13,148 nt of DNA from Acanthaster planci (Eukaryota > Echinodermata > Asteroidea > Valvatida > Acanthasteridae), in NCBI RefSeq assembly GCF_001949145.1, contig NW_019091920.1, forward strand, positions 1 through 13,148, in the 5' to 3' direction. Below the pieces are notes generated by a model. That model worked only from the letters and a program-made list of their open reading frames with translations. It searched no databases and was not told the DNA's origin. The translations under genes were made by a program, and so were the position numbers. Below are positions 8,387-13,148 of the stretch, one piece after another (positions within the stretch are counted from its first letter, which is position 1; each line of letters starts with the position of its first letter).

Positions 8387-8451
8387 CATTGCATCCATTG
8401 ATATCCACAGCTTTGCAAGGAACTCATAGTCCCCACAGCAGAATAACCTCA
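8387..8451 (-). pseudogene. Transposase-like exon with VRLFCCGDYEFL
   Basis: A 65-nt exon lies between an acceptor (ACCGAGCAG) and a GTAGGT donor. It supplies TG plus 21 codons. The G-D-Y-E-F-L motif is diagnostic in my memory of the family and probably carries a catalytic Asp. The G-L-S-G-A-S-G...C-x-x-C segment that should follow is replaced by KLWISMDAM and then intron, so part of the core is missing. Confidence 0.65.
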
Positions 8452-8572
8452 CTGCTCGGTTCGTGGAAAAAGCGTATTACACACTTCATTCCATAAAGAG
8501 GTATTTGTCAGCATTTTGATACACTGTACATGTGATCAATTATCTTTGCCCGATTGAAGTGTGTGTGATTAC

Positions 8573-8641
8573 CTGTCAAGACAAACGTGAAGCGTTCCTA
8601 TTTCCATTTTAGAATTGCCAGTTGAGCAATCTGGTCCATTA
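8573..8641 (-). pseudogene. Transposase-like block with QIAQLAILKW and an in-frame TAG
   Basis: A strong acceptor (CTCTTTCCCCAG) and a good donor (GACAG then GTAATC) bound 69 nt. In the frame whose phase joins the next block to give V-R-L-F, the text is MDQIAQLAILKWK and then TAG (8600-8598). Family members have a similar Q-I-x-x-L-x-x-x-x-W-K stretch just before the GDYEFL motif. An alternative frame is open throughout but does not fit the downstream phase. Confidence 0.5.
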
Positions 8642-8741
8642 CTGGGGAAAGAGTACGCTGTAGGTTTTGACGGGAATCAATTGCACCCACCAAAGTCAGG
8701 TGGTCTGTAGTAGGTATGCGACATTAACAAACATGACGTAC

Positions 8742-8889
8742 GTCTTCCCATAGCAACGTTTTTACCAAAACTAAAGCCAATTCTCTGTACAGTTCCCAGC
8801 ACGTCAGTAGTCTGAGTACTTTGCTGAACATCGGCTTTATTTTTAGTAAATCCACACTGATTAAACACTTTGCTGTGGAAGGACGCCAT
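8742..8889 (-). CDS. Putative first exon of the transposase-like copy
   Basis: ATG at 8889-8887 lies in excellent context (A at -3, G at +4). The frame encodes 49 residues (MASFHSKVFN...) plus one base before a GTACGT donor. Phase 1 matches the acceptor of the next block at 8641, and the 100-nt intron suits the other introns. Two other phase-1 donors exist further 3' (for example GTGGGT), and without splicing the frame runs to a TGA near 8677. I do not recognise the sequence, so membership of this gene is inferred from spacing and phase only. Confidence 0.4.
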
Positions 8890-9068
8890 GCTTGTTAATG
8901 TTTGATACCCACTTTACATGTAGGCCATGTGAAGTACACCTGTGAACTACATGTACTGTATGTCTGGGAATGGGAACCAGTCTTGTGTTTGTTTATTTTA
9001 TTGTACTCAAATAGTAGTGACACCAGTTGACTCTAGCTACTTATAGATACCCGACTAAAGTCGACTTT

Positions 9069-9095
9069 TTGTACATGTACATGTACATGTATATA
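9069..9095. repeat. (ACATGT)3 tract
   Basis: TGTACATGTACATGTACATGTATA: three self-complementary hexamers in the non-coding stretch before the 102-bp array. Confidence 0.85.
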
Positions 9096-9219
9096 CCAAC
9101 ACTGACAGGACTCGACCCAAGTAATAATGTTCAACTGACTGGAGCTACTTGAGTCACAGTGTTATCCGTTTACAGGTCTCGAGTTACAAAGTTTAGTGAC
9201 TCATTACAACTTTGGATGA

Positions 9220-9239
9220 AGTTACATGTACATGTAACT
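9220..9239. repeat. 20-bp perfect palindrome
   Basis: AGTTACATGTACATGTAACT is exactly self-complementary. A short hairpin, AGACTCAA (9243-9250) with TTGAGTCT (9264-9271), follows directly. Confidence 0.9.
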
Positions 9240-9253
9240 CACAGACTCAATGA

Positions 9254-9814
9254 AGACGTTTGTTTGAGTCTCATTTGTATGCCAACAGTGTAAGAAGCAG
9301 GCTAAAGAGAGAAACTAGTCCCAATGATGACCCAAGCGACGGCAACTCAGACGTGATGAGGAACAAGAACAGTGGATGGAGAACCAACAGTGTAAGAAGC
9401 AGGTTGAAGAGAGAAACTAGTCCCAATGATGACCCAAATGACGGCAACTCAGACGTGATAAGGAACAAGAACAGTGGATGGAGAACCAACAGTGTAAGAA
9501 GCAAGCTGAAGAGAGAAACTAGTCCCAATGATGACCCAAGCGACGGCAACTCAGACATGATGAGGAACAAGAACAGTGGATGGAGAACCAACAGTGTAAG
9601 AAGCAAGCTGAAGAGAGAAACTAGTCCCAATGATGACCCAAATGACGGCAACTCAGACGTGATGAGGAACAAGAACAGTGCATGGAGAAAGCAGCAGGTA
9701 GAAAAGTGTCACTTTTCGGTCATGTTTGCCATCTGTTCAGAAATAAAGTTTGCTGGTTCATGTACGTTTGGCCATGGCATTTTCCAATGTGTAGAAGTTC
9801 TCATGTGCTTCTGA
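9254..9814 (+). CDS. Possible repeat-protein exon with four 34-residue units
   Basis: The frame is open from 9254 (after TGA at 9251-9253) to a stop at 9812-9814, and no ATG precedes the repeats. If it is coding, it needs an upstream exon. A usable acceptor is the pyrimidine-leaning stretch ending at 9289 (GCCAACAG), and a possible donor is CAG then GTAGAA near 9697. Each unit is polar, has no predicted fold, and contains R/K-x-L-K-R: RLKR in copies 1 and 2, KLKR in copies 3 and 4. RLKR fits the furin rule R-x-K/R-R. This could be a multi-copy secreted-peptide precursor, but no signal peptide is visible. Nearly all differences between copies change the residue, so selection on the protein is not evident; a plain minisatellite is equally possible. 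I do not recognise the family. Confidence 0.3.
   Translation, partial: RRLFESHLYANSVRSRLKRETSPNDDPSDGNSDVMRNKNSGWRTNSVRSRLKRETSPNDDPNDGNSDVIRNKNSGWRTNSVRSKLKRETSPNDDPSDGNSDMMRNKNSGWRTNSVRSKLKRETSPNDDPNDGNSDVMRNKNSAWRKQQVEKCHFSVMFAICSEIKFAGSCTFGHGIFQCVEVLMCF
9284..9691 (+). repeat. Four-copy 102-bp tandem array, open in frame
   Basis: Units start at 9284, 9386, 9488 and 9590, all exactly 102 bp. They differ by single substitutions only: AGG/AAG, AGC/AAT, GTG/ATG, ATG/ATA, GGA/GCA and a silent Leu change. In one plus frame each unit reads NSVRSRLKRETSPNDDP(S/N)DGNSD..., 34 residues. The reverse strand is also open because the unit is divisible by three. Confidence 0.9.
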
Positions 9815-9939
9815 TAAAGAAAGTGGATATTTAGCCATTACCGGCAAATTTAAGTAAATTGTATTTTGTCAGCTACAAGTAGACAGCGCCCTCTTTGAAC
9901 AAGTAAACCTCTAACGGTAATTAAATTCACATGATATTC

Positions 9940-10030
9940 CGATTTCATTCAGTGATGTAGTGGATAGGGTGCACATTTTGAGATTGCTTGATACGCTCTC
10001 ATCTGGGGTTGATCCACAGCTGTCATCCTT
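9940..10030 (+). mobile_element. Candidate tRNA-derived SINE head
   Basis: TAGTGGATAGGGTGC (9958-9972) resembles a pol III A box. GGTTGATCC (10007-10015) resembles a shortened B box, 49 nt downstream, near the 44-nt spacing of tRNA. CTGGG (10003-10007) pairs with CACAG (10015-10019) around a seven-base loop like a T arm, with one mismatch. The full cloverleaf is not intact, so this is not a functional tRNA gene. The minus-strand 173-codon ORF across it (9911-10432) is therefore probably not a protein gene. Confidence 0.45.
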
Positions 10031-10403
10031 TTCTTTCCCAAAATCTAAGAATTTTTTTCTTGTGTTATTGTAAATTGACTTCAACATTTCATTACAGATT
10101 ATTACATCCTTTTTCTGACTCCTGGCCTTGGAGGATTTTTTTTCTAAGAAAAAGTTTGAAATTGTAAAATCATACCTACCGGTATGTTGACACAGACCCT
10201 GACTGAGATTTGTCATGGTAAGAATTTTAAAAGTCCCTAAAATATTTACTGCAAATGTTAACCAAAGCAAAATTGTCTTTAGTGACATTTGCCAGCGATG
10301 GCTGAATATCCACTGCCTATTATTAAAGAGCCATGGATGCACTTGAAGAAATCTCAAATCACACAGCCGCCTTTTTTTGCAATGTGAAAAGAACAGAAAG
10401 CAA

Positions 10404-10829
10404 TCACTTGATACCATCTTCTGTATGTACATTTATCAACTGACTTGAAATAGACCTTGACCTTGAAATAGCCTTGTTAGAGAAAGGTGGTAGCGGCACG
10501 GTTGGTCCCCTGCCTGTGGGCTCATCTTCAGGCATCACTGCCCTGATAGAGAAAAGTGGTAGTGCCATGGCTGGTCCCCTGCCCGTGAGCTCATCCACTG
10601 GCACCACTGCCCTGATAGAGTAAGGTGATAGCAGCATGGTTGGTCCCCTGCCTGTGAGCTCATCTTCTGATATCACTGCCCTGATAGAGAAAGGTGATAG
10701 CAGTGTGGTTGGTCCTCTGCCTGTGGGTTCACCTGAATTATGCATCCTGGACACATATTCATGTTCAGTCGAATTCAGCTGTGTGATGTAATGCACTGAA
10801 CCACCAAATTTCAGAAGCTGCACACGCAT
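10404..10829 (-). CDS. Possible exon containing four 23-residue repeats
   Basis: The frame runs from an ATG at 10829 (MRVQLLKFGG...) through about 40 unique residues, four 23-residue units with the core (E/L/P)TGRGP and SIRAV, then a Ser/Arg-rich tail ending VHTEDGIK and stop. The start context is weak. A real gene might enter through an upstream exon (AG acceptors such as GTGTGCAG lie close by) and leave at AAG then GTCAAG. No known family is recognised. Supporting features are that all units keep frame and the core residues persist despite base changes. Against coding are the lack of any flanking exon I can link and the mobile-element-rich setting. Confidence 0.3.
   Translation of the reverse strand: MRVQLLKFGGSVHYITQLNSTEHEYVSRMHNSGEPTGRGPTTLLSPFSIRAVISEDELTGRGPTMLLSPYSIRAVVPVDELTGRGPAMALPLFSIRAVMPEDEPTGRGPTVPLPPFSNKAISRSRSISSQLINVHTEDGIK
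10480..10735 (-). repeat. Four-copy 69-bp tandem array, open in frame on minus
   Basis: GGTCC(C/T)CTGCC landmarks fall at 10504, 10573, 10642 and 10711, exactly 69 bp apart. The copies differ by several substitutions and no indels. On the minus strand each gives a 23-residue unit of the type ELTGRGPTMLLSPYSIRAV plus four variable residues. Confidence 0.9.
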
Positions 10830-11200
10830 GTGTCAATGCAGTTTTTCCATAAATGGTTTCCAGCATTGTTTATTTCAAAATAATAAATTCGAGGAAAAAA
10901 ATTTCACAGGAGCGTGTCCCACAAAGCCCAATTTGCTTTTCATTAATGATTTCATAACCTACAAATGATGGATTGTACCTTTAATATTTAGAATCCAATA
11001 GTAAATACATGGAAGTCTGATTGTTTTCTCCTAGATATTTCAAAAGCGCCCTCTCTTGTTACAGTAGGTCCAATGTGAAGATTTGGTCATTTGAGTGTTA
11101 TAGAACACAAGTCATATTCTTTTTGTGAACTTGAACTTTTTATCAGAAATGTCTGTCTCTACAGCTGTACTCATTGTTCTCTGATTGACTTCTTCCGCAG
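10736..11200. other. Mostly AT-rich stretch
   Basis: Its first 90 bases belong to the minus frame of the 69-bp array. The rest shows no gene. AGCGCCCTCT occurs near 11045, and two plus-strand acceptors (CTCTACAG near 11163 and TTCCGCAG at 11200) lie at the right end. Confidence 0.4.
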
Positions 11201-11517
11201 ACATTGTCGTGTGAAAGCTGTGCACATGCCCCCTCAAGGAGAACCAGATCTACCACGCTGATGAGAAGAGCGCCCTCGCCTGCTTCAACAAGAGAAGCAA
11301 TATACATGTAGAGGACACTATCCTGTGGGACTTCCCAGAGACGAATCACGAGAACATCAAGATGTCAGTCCTCGCCTCCTTCATGGAGGAAGAGTTTCCA
11401 CAGCAGGATCTCAAGCAGTGGCTCACACACAGGCAAGGAAGAGGAAAAGAGACGGCGTCCTCGCTTCTGCCTTACAGTGACGTAAATCTGTGCAGGGGAG
11501 GGGTTGCTGGACACTAG
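11201..11517 (+). CDS. Unrecognised coding-like exon with a probable extra C
   Basis: A textbook acceptor (TTGACTTCTTCCGCAG) ends at 11200. The exon opens A then CAT TGT CGT GTG AAA GCT GTG CAC ATG CCC. After a run of five C (11229-11233) the coding signal moves to another frame: LKENQIYHADEKSALACFNK, then DTILWDFPETNHENIKMSVL, FMEEEFPQQDLKQWL, ending at TAG 11515-11517. Removing one C would join the two parts. Codon third positions are GC-rich (GAG, AAC, CTC, ATC), unlike the flanks. A GC donor (CACACAG then GCAAGG, about 11433) might end the exon earlier. An alternative acceptor at the CCCCCTCAAG stretch avoids the frameshift. I do not recognise the protein. It could be a real gene exon with a sequence error, or a pseudogene fragment. 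Confidence 0.5.
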
Positions 11518-11822
11518 AGGGACATACCTCTTGGTCTTTCATCTCCCATTTTAAGTGCTGTTAAAAATTTTAGCTATCGGGAATTTTGAATAATGCCTCC
11601 AAATGTGCCTGAATGGTCACTGCCAAAAATGAATCATAAGGTAGTATCGTTGATGGCTCTTGCTGTGCAGCTGAAAAGGTGGAGTCAAAATTTACGCAAG
11701 ATTCATTAAAAAAAATTCATTGAAATTCTTACTTGTACACTTATTTTCTCTTACTTCATAAATTTGTCATTAGAAATTAGCTTTTCACAATGATTTTTTT
11801 CTGAAAATGGATTTGGCAAACA

Positions 11823-11885
11823 GTCAAGTTGTCTCAATGGTCGAGTTGTCCAAAGTCGAGTTGGTAAACGGTGGAGTTGTCCAAC
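11823..11885 (+). repeat. Degenerate ~16-bp repeat GTCGAGTTGTC
   Basis: Cores GTCAAGTTGT, GTCGAGTTGT, GTCGAGTTGG and GTGGAGTTGT start at 11823, 11840, 11855 and 11871. The spacing is 15-17 bp. Confidence 0.6.
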
Positions 11886-12439
11886 ATCCCTCCCAACATG
11901 GCAGCAACTCGGCGTGGCACCAAACGCCATGCTGTCATCGTGTTCAATTAAATGAAATTCACGCTTCGGCTTGACATATTTGTAACACGCGTGTGAAGCA
12001 ACATACTCAAGGATGATAATTAAAATACAAATAAACCGGTACAGCATGACAAGGGTAGCAGCAGTGTTGGCCTAATCAAAAGCGAGACGTCGTCGGATTT
12101 TACAGGTTTTTTTTTCTTGTTTGTACAATGCTTCCAGAACTGTTCGGAACAAACCTTCATTTTTAAAATGCGCAAACTTGTTAACGAGGGAGGTCCAAAT
12201 TATCCAACAATGAACTTTTCTTTTGCTGAATGAAACAATAGGGCAGAAATATGAACCAAACCGCATCCATAAATTTGTAGAATTCTTACTTGGGACTTAA
12301 CAACAGCAAAATCAATGGCAAAATCGCTGCCTTGGGTAGTGAAATTACAGAATCTACAAACTTGAATGGTGCACAGCCAAATCGAGCAAGGATGCCTTAG
12401 GGGAAAGTAAAGTTTATACTGACTGGAAAGATCCCATCG

Positions 12440-12543
12440 CAGGATTAAATGATGAAATTGCCAAATGACACGGTGAAGATGATGAATGAAATTCTTAAAT
12501 TGGCAAATTGAATGGTGAAATTATCAAACGGAATGGTGAGCCT
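12440..12543 (+). repeat. Degenerate AATGGTGAAATT-type repeat
   Basis: Loosely repeated words GATGAAATT, GGTGAAGATG, GGCAAATTGAATGGTGAAAT and GGAATGGTGAG recur without a fixed period. Probably an old simple repeat. Confidence 0.35.
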
Positions 12544-12744
12544 AACTGTATAAAACGAAAAGTTTTGATTATAGAAACTGACAGCGTACATGCGTTTGCC
12601 AAGGAAGATAGCGGTGGAGTTCCAGAAAATGATTCAGGCATCATTCTCTCTCTCTCTATGCATTTGCCGCACGTTAATGAAGTGCATTCTACACGGCAGA
12701 AGCACAACGTTTGACACAGGCCTGAGTCACATAAATGGAGGAGA

Positions 12745-13148
12745 AGTTGATCTCTGGCACTGAAATCCCCAATGAGGACAGTAGCATCTCCAGGAAATAC
12801 ATTATTCAGGAACTTGCTGAACTGAATGTTGAAGTCATCGTTTGACTCTGAGCTTGAAGCTGCAGGTAGAGTAGGTGCGAAAGCAGAGATCAAGGAGATC
12901 TAGCCAGAGCTGAGACCCTTCATAGAGACGTGTGGCAAGTGGAGATACACATGTTTGGAAGTACCATTGATCTGGCTACGTTTTCCCGAAACGCCCACCA
13001 CGCTGGGAATCAGAAGCAGAATAGCAAGACTATTGAGAAGAGCCATCGTGATCAGAAGATTCCGAGCACTAAAGCTTAAGGGGTAGGAGAGTGAATGTTT
13101 GTCAGGGGCAGTGGATTCCAACTGAATGCAGCGGGCATGACAGCAGAG
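12745..13148 (-). pseudogene. LINE retrotransposon endonuclease fragment with one stop
   Basis: The minus frame enters from the window edge and reads LSFSARNLLI, then VYLHLPHVSMKGLSSG, TAG (12902-12900), then ISLISAFAPTLPAASSSESN and VLIGDFSARD. Known: the series G-F-x-x-R-N, L-R-L, I-S-A-Y-A-P-T-L and L-G-D-F-N-A-R is the apurinic-type endonuclease of non-LTR retrotransposons. Here Asn of GDFNAR is Ser, a TAG interrupts the domain, and the sequence after GDFSARD degrades with an apparent deletion. No reverse transcriptase is present on the 3' side. This is therefore a dead fragment, incomplete at the window edge; the exact clade was not determined. Confidence 0.75.

Larger units (their letters stand above)
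6962..8889 (-). pseudogene. Damaged multi-exon transposase-like gene copy
   Basis: Seen: at least six exon-like blocks in consistent order with GT-AG borders: 8889-8742, 8641-8573, 8451-8387, 8036-7864, 7699-about 7504, 7503-7277 and 7172-6962. Motifs in order: QIAQLAILKW, VRLFCCGDYEFL, RTQASIPADLKAFHEDHG, HESMMLIKIDH, PSLHVSLGVDKKLFDAFE, RQAYHGKSFVGNHV and a terminal EELF...FADVHHTINQAEY. Known (from memory): the same string of motifs occurs in large uncharacterised invertebrate proteins that behave like DNA-transposon transposases, which normally also carry a CxxC after GDYEFL and a GEQG-x-ESIH block at the C-terminus. Neither is visible here. Lesions: TAG at 8600-8598, a phase break in the 8036-7864 block, an extra T near 7031-7034 and a stop after EEDDIH. 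Inferred: a decayed or truncated copy. A shortened domesticated gene with assembly errors is the alternative. Confidence 0.65.
8890..9253. other. Non-coding stretch before the 102-bp array
   Basis: Rich in ACATGT and GACTC/GAGTC words, including TGAGTCA (9150) and TGACTCA (9197), plus a repeated GACT..AGCTACTT motif near 9030 and 9137. No gene seen. Confidence 0.4.
11518..12744. other. Non-coding stretch with old repeats
   Basis: Apart from the degenerate repeats at 11823-11885 and 12440-12543 and a CT run near 12650, nothing is supported. Frames at 11751-12047 (-) and 12072-12266 (-) have no splice, start or family support. Confidence 0.45.

Noticed and set aside
6962-8889. RAG1-like or Transib origin of the transposase-like copy
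   Set aside because: The order of an Asp motif, a CxxC and a LHxxxG segment is loosely similar, but the catalytic Asp of the RAG1 LHCDIG motif is absent and the signature motifs differ.
9150-9203. Two AP-1 sites (TGAGTCA and TGACTCA)
   Set aside because: The same heptamers occur at least four more times in the window (for example near 1421, 2184, 7888 and 12723), so they are not a special cluster.
9271-9672. 133-codon hydrophobic minus ORF
   Set aside because: It is the reverse reading of the 102-bp array and is open only because the unit is divisible by three.
9911-10432. 173-codon minus ORF with a signal-peptide-like segment (MSLKTILLWLTFAVNILG)
   Set aside because: It overlaps the SINE-like segment, the ATG context is poor and the rest has no family character. 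A small exon ending at GTAG then GTATGA remains possible but is unsupported.
10450-10470. TCAAGGTCA nuclear-receptor-type site on minus
   Set aside because: A single nine-base match within the tail of a repeat frame, with no promoter context.
11751-12047. 98-codon minus ORF
   Set aside because: It runs through the degenerate GTCGAGTTGTC repeat, with no splice or family support.
1-13148. CRISPR array, bacterial operon or phage genes
   Set aside because: No spaced direct repeats of CRISPR type, no ribosome-binding sites and no gene packing. Splice sites and LINE/SINE remnants show eukaryotic DNA.

Overview
The window is eukaryotic. There are no operons or bacterial gene packing. Coding blocks are short and separated by AT-rich DNA with GT-AG junctions, and mobile-element debris and simple repeats are frequent. 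The palindromic word ACATGT (about 30 copies, often as TACATGTA) and AGGCCTA-type words are strongly over-represented. From experience this fits an invertebrate deuterostome, most likely an echinoderm; that assignment is inference.

Left part (1-4370): mostly non-coding, with a G4-prone GGGC microsatellite (243-265), a diverged ~100-bp repeat present twice in opposite orientation (428-530 and 930-1030), an ACATGT tract (1881-1922), a perfect 58-bp palindrome (3083-3140) and three tentative exons (1946-2016 +, 2231-2500 +, 3289-3468 -).

Middle (4371-5904): the best gene, a compact two-exon minus-strand gene for a 254-residue BEN-domain protein, with a duplicated proline-rich linker, a coiled coil and a C-terminal BEN domain. 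The splice phase fits exactly.

6804-8889, minus strand: several small exons with good splice sites spell out pieces of one protein related to an invertebrate transposase-like family. I recognise the GDYEFL, PSLHVSLG and RQAYHG/FVGNHV motifs from memory. The copy is damaged: an in-frame TAG, at least two length anomalies and no C-terminal part.

9284-10735: two four-copy tandem arrays, each with a unit length divisible by three and each open in frame (102 bp read on +, 69 bp read on -), separated by a tRNA-like SINE candidate (about 9940-10030).

Right part (11201-13148): an unrecognised but strongly coding-like plus-strand exon (11201-11517) with a likely extra C, degenerate short repeats, and at the edge a minus-strand LINE endonuclease fragment containing one stop. 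Apart from the BEN gene, most coding signal looks like mobile-element residue or isolated exons, and no pathway linking the genes is visible.
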